64,000 nucleotides of DNA from Chlamydiales bacterium (GTDB lineage Bacteria > Chlamydiota > Chlamydiia > Chlamydiales > Simkaniaceae), in contig JACKPR010000002.1 in the NCBI GenBank assembly GCA_024233395.1, positions 620,001 through 684,000 of the forward strand, given 5' to 3'. Each line of letters starts with the position of its first letter. The stretch's first letter is position 1. Shown piece after piece: positions 33,618-42,828 of the stretch. The notes under the pieces are model-generated. The model worked only from the letters and a program-made list of their open reading frames with translations. It ran no database searches and was not told where the DNA came from. A program made the position numbers and the translations under genes.

Positions 33618-33722
33618 CCTTAAAAGGTACTTTAATAAAAAAGTGCCCTGAGAGGCCGTTACCTCCCAGGGCGTGAAACTAAGGTACGTCCTTTTTAGTA
33701 GCAAGAGACCTTAGCTTCGAGG
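33618..33722. other. Hairpins downstream of DUF190 gene
   Basis: In the 250-bp gap I see GGTACTTT / AAAGTGCC, then GCCCTG-AGAGG...CCTC-CCAGGGC (about 33644-33672) and CTAAGGT / ACCTTAG. They probably terminate the fluC operon or form a small RNA. No ORF is supported. Confidence 0.4.
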
Positions 33723-33804
33723 ATCATTTTAATTCATCGAAGCAAAAAAAATCTAGTTCTCCGTTCCCTTTGAAGGATGTACCTTTTTTAAAGAGGTAAA
33801 ATCA

Positions 33805-34032
33805 ATGCAGGAACACCCCTTTCATTTACAAGAACTATTCAAGAAAGAGCCAAAAGTCACTCTAACGGATCAAGAGATTGCCGATGCTTTAGGTATTTCA
33901 ATTGAGTGTGCAATAAAGTATCGAAAGAAGGATGTGGAGCGAGGCTTTATTTTTGCGGATGAAGCTCTATCGACATACTATCTATCACCGATAGGTTTTG
34001 AAGAGGTTCAAGCTCTTAGGCTTCTTTTTTAA
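33805..34032 (+). CDS. Small HTH-like protein
   Basis: 75 residues. The segment LTDQEIADALGISIECAIKY followed by RKKDVERGFI looks like a helix-turn-helix with a short wing, similar in pattern to sigma-54 or DeoR-type HTH motifs. No other domain is present. It precedes two large paralogous genes and could regulate them; this is inference from position. The reading frame is short, but codon usage and the RBS-like AAAGAGGT 13 nt before the start fit a gene. Confidence 0.55.
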   Translation: MQEHPFHLQELFKKEPKVTLTDQEIADALGISIECAIKYRKKDVERGFIFADEALSTYYLSPIGFEEVQALRLLF

Positions 34033-34158
34033 AAAATTATCTACTCTCAATAGAGGTCAATATATTTTATTAATATAAATTATTTTGAACTGCAATTTAA
34101 TTTCAAAAACAATTATCATCTTTGCGGTTTTAATCATTTAAAGATGGGGAGTTTATTT

Positions 34159-35373
34159 ATGAGTGAGATTTCAACTGTCGGAGGCGATTCCTCTATTCAA
34201 GCTGAAGCGCTTGGTTCTGAAGGATTAACAAAAGACCAAGTCGCTGAGCTATTTATTGATGCAAAAATAGAAATCATAGACCAAAATTTTGATCGAGCCA
34301 GAGAAATCATTACAAGGCTGAGTCTAGTGCATCATCAAGCACAAGCGCCAAAGGGATGGGTCGATACTTTTTGTGGATGGATTTCAGGATCGGAGTGTCC
34401 TGTAACAATCGGTGATCTTTATGAACTTTTTTTCACCCTTTGTAATGAGAATTGTGAAGAAGGAAAAAAGCTGATTCCGATTTTATCTAAGAACTTTTCT
34501 ATTGAAGTAGATGGAAATCATTATAAAGTAAGTTCAGGGGAATTTAGCGAATCTTTTACTGTTCCAATCAGAACAAGTCCTGAAGCCAAAGCTTTAATCG
34601 AACATCTTAGAAAACTAAATGGATCAAGAAAATATGAAGATCTCAAGAAAGAACTTCCTTACTTAGCGCAGCTTTGTGCAGAGCAGAAAGTTGCACTATC
34701 CAATTTTGAGGAGTTTTATGAGGATCTTGTATTTTTAAATAGCTCTTTTGCTCTGAGCTGTTTCCCTATTTTTATAAATGTTTATCTAATGTGGGTTGAG
34801 GACGACCGTTTATGTATTCAGAGCTATCAACCAAAAGAATTTTCATCTTTTTGGAGTGGGCATTTATCACTAGTAGACTGCGATCGGAATCTAGAAAGGA
34901 TTGCTAAAATAGAAAATCCCCTTGAACGTCTTTGGAAATATTATTTTTTAGCAAGGCATCAAATGGAACGAGCTCCAGAAGTAATAAGAAAAGCTGAAGA
35001 ACAACTAGATCTTCTGAAAGATTCTAGGAAACGCTTTTCAGGGCTATCTACTATTATGTCTTGGTACTGTAATAACCATGATCACATGAACTTTGAAAGG
35101 ATAGCAACAAAGTTTGAAAAAGAGCTTCTTGATGATCAAGAAATTAGTCACTATTATTTAGCAGAAATACACTATTATAGAGCTTCTAGTTGTCTAGAGA
35201 AAAAAGATCATAGCGGTTATGTCAAATCAACTGAAAAGCTCGTGCAAGAAATGAAGCAGGTTAAAGAAGAAGCGGCTATTGAAAGTTTGCAGCGAAACCT
35301 AAGAAATCTCAAGTCTAAAGAAGCAGAAACCTTCCCAGTAAATCAGATGGAATGGCAAGCAATGAGAGCTTAA
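34159..35373 (+). CDS. Lineage-specific protein, tandem paralog A
   Basis: 404 residues from the ATG at 34159 (MSEISTVGGDSSIQAEALGS), supported by GGGGAG 7 nt upstream; the ATG at 34144 has no such signal. I do not recognise the family. The protein is soluble, mostly helical, rich in Glu/Lys/Leu, with TPR-like stretches, and has a Ser-rich N-terminus compatible with type III secretion. It is paralogous to the next gene over its whole length: DQNFDRAREIITRLS, HHQAQAPKGWVDTF and the terminal MEWQAM are nearly identical. A terminator separates the two. Confidence 0.75.
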   Translation: MSEISTVGGDSSIQAEALGSEGLTKDQVAELFIDAKIEIIDQNFDRAREIITRLSLVHHQAQAPKGWVDTFCGWISGSECPVTIGDLYELFFTLCNENCEEGKKLIPILSKNFSIEVDGNHYKVSSGEFSESFTVPIRTSPEAKALIEHLRKLNGSRKYEDLKKELPYLAQLCAEQKVALSNFEEFYEDLVFLNSSFALSCFPIFINVYLMWVEDDRLCIQSYQPKEFSSFWSGHLSLVDCDRNLERIAKIENPLERLWKYYFLARHQMERAPEVIRKAEEQLDLLKDSRKRFSGLSTIMSWYCNNHDHMNFERIATKFEKELLDDQEISHYYLAEIHYYRASSCLEKKDHSGYVKSTEKLVQEMKQVKEEAAIESLQRNLRNLKSKEAETFPVNQMEWQAMRA

Positions 35374-35386
35374 TTTTTAAGATAAT

Positions 35387-35414
35387 AATAAAGGCCCATA
35401 TGGGGGCCTTTATT
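35387..35414 (+). terminator. Intrinsic terminator between the tandem paralogs
   Basis: AATAAAGGCC / GGCCTTTATT, a perfect 10-bp stem followed by TTATAT. The symmetry makes it work in both directions. Confidence 0.75.
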
Positions 35415-35516
35415 TTATATATTCCGAACGGTCAATTACTTTCCCCGTTGATTTTAAATTAGATAAGAAATTATCCTTGTTCCATTCCTAATCATTGATG
35501 TCAGGAGGAAAGATTC

Positions 35517-36743
35517 ATGAGTGAAGTGCCAGCAATTGGAAGTGACACTTCGGTGTCCACTTCAGCAATTATTTCAGAAGACCTAACAGAATCGCAAGTC
35601 AATGGGCTTGTTGATGAAGCTAAAACAGCAATCAAAGACCAAAATTTTGATCGAGCCAGAGAAATCATTACTCATTTGAGTCAAGTGCATCATCAAGCAC
35701 AAGCCCCAAAAGGATGGGTCGATACTTTTCGTGGGTGGCTTTCAGGGTCAAAATGTCCAGTAACAAATAACCATCTTTATGATCTTTTTTTCGGTCTTTG
35801 TAAGGAAAGTTTCACGGAAGGAAAAAAGCTGATCCCTATTATATCTAAGAACTTTTCTATTGAAGTGGATGGAGATCATTATAAAGTAAGCGCGGGAGAA
35901 TTTAATCGATCTTTTATTCTTCCCCTCAAAACTGATCCTGAAGCCAAAGCTTTGCTTGATCATATCCATAAATTAAGTCATTCACGAAAATTTGAAGAGC
36001 TTAAAGGCGAACTTCCTCGTTTGGCTAGCCATTGTGCCGAGAGAAAAGTTGCAATGACAGACTTTAAAAACCTTCTCCATTGCCTAGTCCATTCAAATAG
36101 TACTTTTGCTCTAAGGTGTTTTTCTATTTTTGAAGGCCTTTATGAAATTCGCATTACTGATGAAAAGCATTTAACGATAAAAGACCTGAAATCAAATGAA
36201 ACATTTTCTTTTGATTGCGGTGTTTTAATCTTATCCGATTGTGAGCGCCGGTTAGAGGAAATTGCTGCAAAAGAAAAACCTATGATGCGCCTTATGGATT
36301 ATTGCTTTTTAGCAAAACATCAAGTCGAACGAACCTCTGAGATAATGAGAAAAGCAGAAGAACAACTAGATCTTCTTCAGAGTGGTATGTTTGAGCGCTT
36401 TTTTGGAAAATTTACTATTTTGTCTTTCTACTGTAACAATCATGATCTAGTAAACTTTGAACGGATAGCGGCAATGCTAGAAAGAGAACTTAATTGTGTA
36501 GAAGAAACTGAAAAAACACACTTCTTTTTAGCTAAGCTAAATGTTCTTAGAGCGGAGATTTCTCTGCAGAAAAGAGATCGAAGTGGATATAACGACGCGA
36601 TTGTAAGGGTAGCGCAAGAAATGAAATCTGTTAAGGAAGTTAAGCCATTTGAAATGCTTCAAAAAGATCTTGAGCGTCTCAAATCTATGAGAGAAGAAAC
36701 CTTTCCACTCGATCAGATGGAATGGCAAGCGATGAAAGTTTAA
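35517..36743 (+). CDS. Lineage-specific protein, tandem paralog B
   Basis: 408 residues, paralog of the preceding gene. The most conserved parts are the N-terminal third (residues about 45-75), the central AKALLDHIHKL region, the Cys-containing CNNHD segment, and the C-terminal MEWQAM. The middle has diverged. The start at 35517 has a strong GGAGGAAAG RBS. There is no signal peptide or membrane helix. Separate promoter regions and a terminator between the copies suggest independent expression. A host-directed effector role is possible but not shown by any domain. Confidence 0.75.
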   Translation: MSEVPAIGSDTSVSTSAIISEDLTESQVNGLVDEAKTAIKDQNFDRAREIITHLSQVHHQAQAPKGWVDTFRGWLSGSKCPVTNNHLYDLFFGLCKESFTEGKKLIPIISKNFSIEVDGDHYKVSAGEFNRSFILPLKTDPEAKALLDHIHKLSHSRKFEELKGELPRLASHCAERKVAMTDFKNLLHCLVHSNSTFALRCFSIFEGLYEIRITDEKHLTIKDLKSNETFSFDCGVLILSDCERRLEEIAAKEKPMMRLMDYCFLAKHQVERTSEIMRKAEEQLDLLQSGMFERFFGKFTILSFYCNNHDLVNFERIAAMLERELNCVEETEKTHFFLAKLNVLRAEISLQKRDRSGYNDAIVRVAQEMKSVKEVKPFEMLQKDLERLKSMREETFPLDQMEWQAMKV

Positions 36744-36779
36744 ACTTCATGATAACTTTAATTGCCATGTACTAGCAAA

Positions 36780-36801
36780 TTATAGCTAAAACACTTTAAA
36801 A
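36780..36801. repeat. Dispersed 22-bp repeat unit
   Basis: Identical to the complement of 9703-9724, a palindrome arm. Here it overlaps the stop codon of the porin-like gene and stands without a visible partner arm. Confidence 0.6.
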
Positions 36802-37896
36802 AGATAATGTCAATCCTGAAGTCAGGCCATGAAAAGCTAGCACACCTCTTTTTAGGTTTGTATACCTATTATCAATGGAACGAGGGCTAAAATTTACAGG
36901 TTGGATTGTTTCGTGGAGATTAAACCATGTATTCAATTCATACCCTAGAAAAATTTTAAATCCGCAAGAAGAGAAGTTTCGGTTATATGATGGCCCTAAG
37001 AAAAACTGCAGATTTGTAGCTATGCGGTTATCATGCAATCTTGCATCTTGAACTAAGTCGGGAATCCCTGTTTCATCTGGGCCAGTGTTATTTGTATAAC
37101 TATAGCTTTTTTGATGATATGAACCAAGAATAGAAGCAATAGAAAACTTACTATCTAAGCTAAAGCCCAGGCCGATAAGCCAGTCTAGGTCAAAACCAAT
37201 TCGCATCCCTCCTCCATGGAACTTCCACTTTTGCTTATTGGTAGCTATTGATGTTCCAATATACTTGAAGCGCCATTCTTCTTTCATCCATGCACCAGTA
37301 ACTCCAATATAAGGTCTGAAGAGCATAGACTTACTGATTAGAAAGACTTTTCCTAAAGTTAAATTAGCACCATTATAATTAAGGTGTGTGTTCATGTGAG
37401 CCACGATAACGCCAGAGTCAGTGAACTGTGGAAATGTCCCAATTAACGAAGGACCTGTTGATGCTGTGATTAAACTTAGATCTGGTGTATCGACTTTCTG
37501 GTGCCGACTCGTATGGTAGTATGTATAGTCCCCTAATAATTCCCAAAAATGAGGAGGGAATTGCACCCCTATTTTTAAGCGATATCCAGGATCCCAGTTA
37601 AACTTTGCAGTATGAAACTCTCCAAGTTGCCCAACATTTTGCTCAGGAAGTCCTTTTTGACCTTTAACAGCCCAGTCTGAAGCACCTTCAATGGCTTTCC
37701 AATAAAGAAACTCTAAGCCAACAAATCCGAGTAATTTATCAGTGGATGGATAGTAATTTTCTAAGCCATGTTCTTCTTGTGTTTGGTTTGATAAATCACC
37801 TTTTTCTGAAGGTGTATTGTAAGTATAAACAAGGTCTAAATTTGCAAATATCAGAGAATTCAAACCTATTAAGAGAACGAACAGCTTTTTAATCAT
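36796..37896 (-). CDS. MOMP-like / Lpg1974-type porin
   Basis: 366-residue outer membrane beta-barrel protein. It has a signal peptide (MIKKLFVLLIGLNSLIFA), a GLEFLYWKAIEGASDWAV signature near residue 65, alternating hydrophobic/aromatic strands throughout, and a C-terminal Phe (GLTSGLTLSF) as needed for BAM insertion. It resembles the Legionella-type OMP family that is expanded in Simkania- and Waddlia-like chlamydiae as MOMP substitutes. It may form pores for nutrient uptake. It is transcribed alone and its stop codon lies in a dispersed 22-bp repeat. Confidence 0.8.
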   Translation of the reverse strand: MIKKLFVLLIGLNSLIFANLDLVYTYNTPSEKGDLSNQTQEEHGLENYYPSTDKLLGFVGLEFLYWKAIEGASDWAVKGQKGLPEQNVGQLGEFHTAKFNWDPGYRLKIGVQFPPHFWELLGDYTYYHTSRHQKVDTPDLSLITASTGPSLIGTFPQFTDSGVIVAHMNTHLNYNGANLTLGKVFLISKSMLFRPYIGVTGAWMKEEWRFKYIGTSIATNKQKWKFHGGGMRIGFDLDWLIGLGFSLDSKFSIASILGSYHQKSYSYTNNTGPDETGIPDLVQDARLHDNRIATNLQFFLGPSYNRNFSSCGFKIFLGYELNTWFNLHETIQPVNFSPRSIDNRYTNLKRGVLAFHGLTSGLTLSF

Positions 37897-37976
37897 TTTT
37901 TTGATCCTATCTTTTTATAGAAAACGATATAGCTCAACCTAGTTGATTGGAAAAAAATTTACAATCTTTCTTTTTT

Positions 37977-38010
37977 TATATCTCATTAGAAAGTGCTCCA
38001 ATGAGATATA
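37977..38010. terminator. Hairpin between porin-like and MFS genes
   Basis: Perfect 11-bp arms TATATCTCATT / AATGAGATATA with a 12-nt loop, downstream of the tdk-MFS operon on the minus strand. No clear T-tract follows on that strand, so termination is only likely. Confidence 0.5.
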
Positions 38011-38018
38011 AACCATAT

Positions 38019-39314
38019 CTATTCAAAAATGGAGATGTTCTTTATCTGAGGTCGATCCTTGATCTTGAAGAGTGTTAAGAGTGAAATCATAAACCCGATG
38101 GGGAAGATCAAAAAGGCAAGATGAAAATCTGAAGCGGAATAAAAAGGTGTTCCATCCACCATTGTTCCATTCCAATTCCAATCTAAAAGTTTTCCTGAAA
38201 GAGGCTGAATGAGTGCAGGAAGTCCCATAATAATGACAGCAGCAACTCCCATTGAGGTTCCAGTGAGCTCTTTAGGGTTATTCTCAGTGATTGCAGGATA
38301 ACCAAGGGTTTGGGCACTTGTTAAAAAGCCGAGAGCAAAGAATAAGACGGCAAAGAGCTGCGCTCCAGGATTAGGAAGATAAAGAATTGTTCCAAAAAGG
38401 ATAATCGATGAGATTCCACCAAAGATCATCAAAGGTAGACGTCTTCCTAATTTATCCGATGCCCATCCAAAAAGAGGAGAACCTACAATCGTTCCCATAC
38501 AAATCATGCTCGCAATAAATGATGCAGTACTCAATGCAATTCCATGGACTTGTGTCAAGAAAAGGCTTCCCCAAACAGCGCTGATAATCATGAGAGGAAG
38601 GTTCATGAAACAGGTGTAAAGCCCACAACAAATATTATGAAAGTTTAAAATCGAGCGCTTGACCCCTTGGAAAAAAGGAATGGATTCGTTCTTCATCTTT
38701 TTCATTTTTTCTGGAGCATCTTTGACAAATGTGAAGATAATAGCAAAAAGTCCTACCCCAATTAATGCATCGATAAGAAGAGCTTGTCGCCAACTAAAAT
38801 GTTCTGCGAGAATAGAGAAAGGACGTTGAGCAATGACACCTCCGAGCATCCCAATGGTAATCATCAAGCCGATCAAGAAAGCTTGACGCTCTTTTGGAAA
38901 CCAACGAGAAATCAACATAATACAACTAAGAAAGCAAAAGGCATTTCCAATTCCTGAAAAGAAGTGGCAAAGAGAAGCAAATCCCAATGAGGTTGATTGA
39001 GAAAGTCCTGCTGTTCCCATCAAACAAAAGAGGAGGGCAACTAAGATGACGCGTCTTACAGAAAAGCGGTCAAGAATAATCCCAGCAGGGAGAAGAAAGA
39101 TAACGTCTGCCCAAAGATAAGTCGAGCAAAGTGTTGCAAACTCTGTAGCATTTAGAGATAAATCCTTAATAAGCATCGGTGATAAGGCATTCATGACATG
39201 AAGTTGAAGAAGTTCATAGGCAAAGAAAAGAGAGGCGGAAAAGCAAACGATCCAAGGAAGTATGAGTGTTTTAAGAGTTGTTTTTTCGCTTCGTGGATGG
39301 TTAATGGCTGACAT
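38019..39314 (-). CDS. MFS transporter
   Basis: 431 residues with about 12 transmembrane helices. The loop 8-9 motif GWASDKLGRRLP and the related N-domain motif LPAGIILDRFSVRR identify the major facilitator superfamily. It belongs to a general organic-anion/metabolite group, and I cannot name the substrate. Its start overlaps the end of the thymidine kinase gene by 14 nt, so the two form an operon. A nucleoside-related substrate would fit but is not shown. Confidence 0.88.
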   Translation of the reverse strand: MSAINHPRSEKTTLKTLILPWIVCFSASLFFAYELLQLHVMNALSPMLIKDLSLNATEFATLCSTYLWADVIFLLPAGIILDRFSVRRVILVALLFCLMGTAGLSQSTSLGFASLCHFFSGIGNAFCFLSCIMLISRWFPKERQAFLIGLMITIGMLGGVIAQRPFSILAEHFSWRQALLIDALIGVGLFAIIFTFVKDAPEKMKKMKNESIPFFQGVKRSILNFHNICCGLYTCFMNLPLMIISAVWGSLFLTQVHGIALSTASFIASMICMGTIVGSPLFGWASDKLGRRLPLMIFGGISSIILFGTILYLPNPGAQLFAVLFFALGFLTSAQTLGYPAITENNPKELTGTSMGVAAVIIMGLPALIQPLSGKLLDWNWNGTMVDGTPFYSASDFHLAFLIFPIGFMISLLTLFKIKDRPQIKNISIFE

Positions 39315-39924
39315 GACTTGCTCCCGTTAATGCATATTCTTGGATAGATCCTACTTCTTCCATATAGTGTTTCATACAGACAGAATAATAACTTTCATTT
39401 CCTCCGATTTGAACTTGTGAACCGCTTTTGACAGGATTTCCTTCACTATCAATTCTCATGTTCATCGTCGCTTTACTCCCGCAATGGCAAATTGTTTTAA
39501 TCTCTACGAGCTCCTCAGCCCAAGCAAGAAGATATTTGCTTCCTTCAAAAGGTTCCCCTAAAAAATCAGACCGCAAACCATAACAAAGAACTGCAATATT
39601 TAAGCGTTTTGTAATCGTGATGATTTGGGCAACTTGAGCTTTTGTTAAAAAATGGGCTTCATCAATCAAAATACAACGGAGATTATCGATCGTTTTCTTT
39701 TTTTCTTCGACAAAATCAAAAAGATTAAAGTCTTGATCAAACAAGATAGCTTCTTGCTTTAGTCCAATACGTGAATAAATCGCAGGATCCCCAAAACGAT
39801 CATCAAAATTTGGAGCAAAAAGGAGTGTTTCCATTCCACGTTCTTTATAGTTGTAACTAGACTGGAGAAGCGTTGTGCTTTTTCCTGCATTCATCGCCGA
39901 ATAGTAAAAGTAAGTCTTTGCCAT
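39301..39924 (-). CDS. tdk: Thymidine kinase
   Basis: Type II thymidine kinase, 207 residues, phosphorylating thymidine to dTMP for salvage. The P-loop is SAMNAGKSTTLLQ. The Walker B-like segment is CILIDEAHFL. Lasso and zinc-binding parts include ICHCGSKATMNMR and VCMKHY. Chlamydiaceae lack this gene as far as I recall, so its presence suits an environmental lineage with host nucleoside import. It shares an operon with the MFS gene. Upstream lies a perfect 29-bp inverted repeat. Confidence 0.93.
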   Translation of the reverse strand: MAKTYFYYSAMNAGKSTTLLQSSYNYKERGMETLLFAPNFDDRFGDPAIYSRIGLKQEAILFDQDFNLFDFVEEKKKTIDNLRCILIDEAHFLTKAQVAQIITITKRLNIAVLCYGLRSDFLGEPFEGSKYLLAWAEELVEIKTICHCGSKATMNMRIDSEGNPVKSGSQVQIGGNESYYSVCMKHYMEEVGSIQEYALTGASHVSH

Positions 39925-39984
39925 AACGATACCTCGAAGGTTTCTTTAAATTTACCGAATATGAGTAAAAAAATGCCACTGTTG

Positions 39985-40146
39985 GACCTCAGATTGCGAC
40001 ATTTTTTTGTTTAGAGGGCGAGCGAGGCAAAGATAAACTTTCTTGAATGACGAAATCCATAGTCGAAGGGCTATGAATGAGGAAGAAAGGAAGTTTTTCG
40101 AAGCCGCAGCCACCATATAAACAAAAAAATGTCGCAATCTGAGGTC
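39985..40146. repeat. Long inverted repeat with perfect 29-bp arms
   Basis: Arms 39985-40013 and 40118-40146 are perfectly complementary. The 104-bp interior contains further pairing and a CATAG-loop-CTATG centre. It lies between the divergent tdk and histidine kinase genes, and TGAACCTAT follows on its right. Confidence 0.95.
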
Positions 40147-40197
40147 TTGAACCTATTTTTCTGATGTTTTTATTATTTTCCTGATACAGTAAAAAGG

Positions 40198-41355
40198 ATG
40201 AAAAAGAGATATTTTCTTCCATTAGGCTTACTGCTTGTTGCAAGTTGGTTATGTTTTGTAACCCCCTCTCTTTATCGTTTTAGAGAGTGGCTTCTTTTTT
40301 TAATTCTTTTTGGGATCACAGCCCTTTTTCAAGGCTTAGCATCAACAAAAAAAAAGCGAAGTCGTCTTTCATTGATTGATTCACTTCAAGAGGGGGTCGT
40401 GATTCTTAATTGGGAAGGAAGAGTTCAGGAGATGAATCTAAAAGGGAAAAATCTTATTCCAGGGCTTTCTGAAGGCGACTTTCTTTTTAAACATCCAATG
40501 ATGAGTGGGCACGAAAGACTTTTTAATCATCTAAAAGAAACACGAATCAATCAAACAACAACTGTGAGTGGAGAAAAAAATGTTGCCCATTTAAAGCTGA
40601 GTATTCTTGAAGCAAGAAAAAAGATTTTAGCAACCTTCGTCGATAGATATGAGCATTATCAACAGGAACAACTTGGAAGAGATTTTGTAGCAAACGCTTC
40701 TCATGAACTTCGAACACCGATTACAATTATAAAAGGATTTGCTGAAACAATTTATGATCTTCCTGAAATTTCTGAAGCCATGCTTCAAGACTTCACAGAA
40801 AAGATCGTTAGAAACTGTGAGCGGATGGATAATTTAGTTAAAAACCTCCTAACGCTAGCAGATCTTGATTACCTTCCAAAGGCCCGGATGCAAGAATGTG
40901 ATTTAGTGGGTCTTGTAGATAATTGCAGCCAAACACTTTTGACTCTACATCCAGACATCCAAATTGAATCCTTACAAAACGAAGAAATGATTGTTATCGA
41001 TGGTGACCCAGATCTTTTGGAACTTGCTGTGATGAATCTTTTAGAAAATGCCGTGAAGTATTCTATTGAAGAAGCTTTTATAACAATAATAGTTGAAGAT
41101 CGCCCTGAGAGTGTTGTTCTAAAAGTGAGGGATCGTGGAGTAGGGATTCCTGAAGAAGATTTAGGAAAAATTTTTCAGCGATTTTACACCATTAACAAAT
41201 CTCACTCTCGACGACTCGGCGGAGCAGGGCTGGGGCTTTCAATTGTTAAGACCATTGTTTCAAAACATGATGCTAAAATTGCGATTGAATCAACCGTTGG
41301 AAAAGGAACAACATTTACGATAACTTTCGAGAAGTCTACTGCACTTTCACTGTAA
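40198..41355 (+). CDS. PhoR-like sensor histidine kinase
   Basis: 385 residues: two N-terminal transmembrane helices (about residues 7-45) with almost no periplasmic loop, a PAS-like domain (SLQEGVVILNWEGRVQEMN), HisKA with the phospho-His in FVANASHELRTPITIIKGF, and HATPase_c with N-box (MNLLENAVKYS), G1 (RDRGVGIPEEDLGKIF) and G2 (GGAGLGLSIVKTI). All catalytic motifs are intact. No cognate response regulator is encoded beside it, so it is an orphan here. The absence of a periplasmic sensor suggests an intracellular or membrane signal. It overlaps the next gene 3'-to-3' by 20 nt. Confidence 0.93.
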   Translation: MKKRYFLPLGLLLVASWLCFVTPSLYRFREWLLFLILFGITALFQGLASTKKKRSRLSLIDSLQEGVVILNWEGRVQEMNLKGKNLIPGLSEGDFLFKHPMMSGHERLFNHLKETRINQTTTVSGEKNVAHLKLSILEARKKILATFVDRYEHYQQEQLGRDFVANASHELRTPITIIKGFAETIYDLPEISEAMLQDFTEKIVRNCERMDNLVKNLLTLADLDYLPKARMQECDLVGLVDNCSQTLLTLHPDIQIESLQNEEMIVIDGDPDLLELAVMNLLENAVKYSIEEAFITIIVEDRPESVVLKVRDRGVGIPEEDLGKIFQRFYTINKSHSRRLGGAGLGLSIVKTIVSKHDAKIAIESTVGKGTTFTITFEKSTALSL

Positions 41356-42214
41356 TCTGTGTTGTAGCGTCTTGGTACTTTGCAGGAACACGTTTTGAAA
41401 TTTGATAAGTAAACTCAAAAAGGTCTAAGAGATTATTTTTATCACCTATCATTTGATTCCTTAAAAGCTTTTCAAGCTCAGGTTTTTTGATTGGTGACTC
41501 ACATTTTCTCTTAGCTTCGATTAACTCTTTTTTTTCGAGTGCAACAAAGTCTTTTGTCATTTTTTCTCCAAACATAAGGGAGAGAAAAGAGAGGTTTGCG
41601 TAGTGATAATTCATGGGTGCGCGATCACTTTTTTCAAAAGTGAACATTTCGCCAAAAGGGGGATACCCGACTTTCTTTTCTAAATCGTAAGTATGGGTTC
41701 CTCTCATCATTTTGTAGAAAATGTCTTGGAGTTTGGGATCATTAAATTTAATTTCATGAAAGGAAATTAAAGGATCTTTTTGATACGCTTTGATCAATGC
41801 TTTCATGAGATCTTTAATGGTCTGATCGTTTTTCGGAAAGAATTCAGCATGACCGTAAAGCTGCTTGACATACGCTACAGCCACAGTTTCTAGAGAGGGG
41901 TATTTATGAGGTTTTTGGAGCAAAGAGGAGAGATTGAGTCTCCCTTTTTCCCATCCCACTCTTTTTTCTCGGAAATATTTTTGTGAACTCTTTTTTTGTT
42001 TATCTTCATTCGAGGTCTTTTTGTCTCCCGTATTTGAGGGTAGAGTGTCTTTATAAGCGCTTCTTTCTTTTTTATTTCGGGTTTCTCTTAACCCTCTAAA
42101 GTAGGCGAGATAAATTTGATTTTCTTTTTTTAGGGTAAGTGCACCTTCAAATTGTGAAAGACTAAAAAGGCTTAAAACCATAATGATGATCATGACAAAA
42201 GGAAGAAGATTCAT
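41336..42214 (-). CDS. Pilin-locus protein with single N-terminal helix (GspK-like position)
   Basis: 292 residues, not firmly assigned. It has an N-terminal hydrophobic helix (MNLLPFVMIIIMVLSLFSLS) resembling a minor pseudopilin. A Lys/Ser-rich linker and a helical C-terminal domain (YPSLETVAVAYVKQLYGHAE) follow. Its start overlaps the GspJ-like gene (ATGA), which implies the same type II secretion locus. C. trachomatis also keeps short uncharacterised genes next to its pseudopilins. Role as the last minor pseudopilin is inferred. Confidence 0.55.
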   Translation of the reverse strand: MNLLPFVMIIIMVLSLFSLSQFEGALTLKKENQIYLAYFRGLRETRNKKERSAYKDTLPSNTGDKKTSNEDKQKKSSQKYFREKRVGWEKGRLNLSSLLQKPHKYPSLETVAVAYVKQLYGHAEFFPKNDQTIKDLMKALIKAYQKDPLISFHEIKFNDPKLQDIFYKMMRGTHTYDLEKKVGYPPFGEMFTFEKSDRAPMNYHYANLSFLSLMFGEKMTKDFVALEKKELIEAKRKCESPIKKPELEKLLRNQMIGDKNNLLDLFEFTYQISKRVPAKYQDATTQITVKVQ

Positions 42215-42810
42215 GCCGCTCCTTTCTCTTTAGTTTTTAGGGGGATTCCTTCAATCGACTGATTGACCCAAAAAACATAATCTTCATTGTGATTCAAGGT
42301 GATTTTAATAAAAGAAGGTGAAAAGTTATACGTTTCATCCCATGTCGTCAAACTTTTGATTCCTTGTATGCCATTTGTTAAAAATTCGAACGAGAGATGG
42401 TTTACATTTTTCCTTAAGGTTACCTTTCTTTCAAAAGGCTTTCCTTCCCAAAGTTTAAAGACTAAAGCCCCGTTGTCTATTAAAAGAAGCCCTTCAACTT
42501 CTCCACAAAATAACGGGTCTTTATCGATTCCATTATCGAAAGAAATCGAAAGGTTAGGTTTAGGGTTCTCTTTTGTATAAAGTGTTCTTTTAGATTTTTG
42601 GGGGTCAGGAAGAATATGATTCGCAAAAACCCGATCGAGAAATTGTTGCAGCGCAACATGGGTCATGACAGTTTTCTCCATCTTCTCGACTTTTCTTTTA
42701 AGAACGGTTTCTTGGTAAAGTGAAGAAAAAATCATTCCTAATACCAATGAAATAATCACAAAACCGATCATCACTTCCATTAGCGTAAAGGAGTATTTCT
42801 TTTGTTTCAT
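42211..42810 (-). CDS. GspJ-like minor pseudopilin
   Basis: 199 residues with a type IV prepilin leader (KKYSFTLMEVMIGFVIISLV): basic stretch, cleavage just before Phe, Glu at +5 and a hydrophobic helix. The position before cleavage is Ser rather than Gly. The C-terminal domain has a beta-rich pattern (VEGLLLIDNGALVFKLW). It belongs with the GspI-like gene at 44657-45184, but the OPT transporter lies between them. Role in a type II secretion pseudopilus is inferred from the family. Confidence 0.75.
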   Translation of the reverse strand: MKQKKYSFTLMEVMIGFVIISLVLGMIFSSLYQETVLKRKVEKMEKTVMTHVALQQFLDRVFANHILPDPQKSKRTLYTKENPKPNLSISFDNGIDKDPLFCGEVEGLLLIDNGALVFKLWEGKPFERKVTLRKNVNHLSFEFLTNGIQGIKSLTTWDETYNFSPSFIKITLNHNEDYVFWVNQSIEGIPLKTKEKGAA

Positions 42811-42828
42811 AGAACAACTATAAAACGA

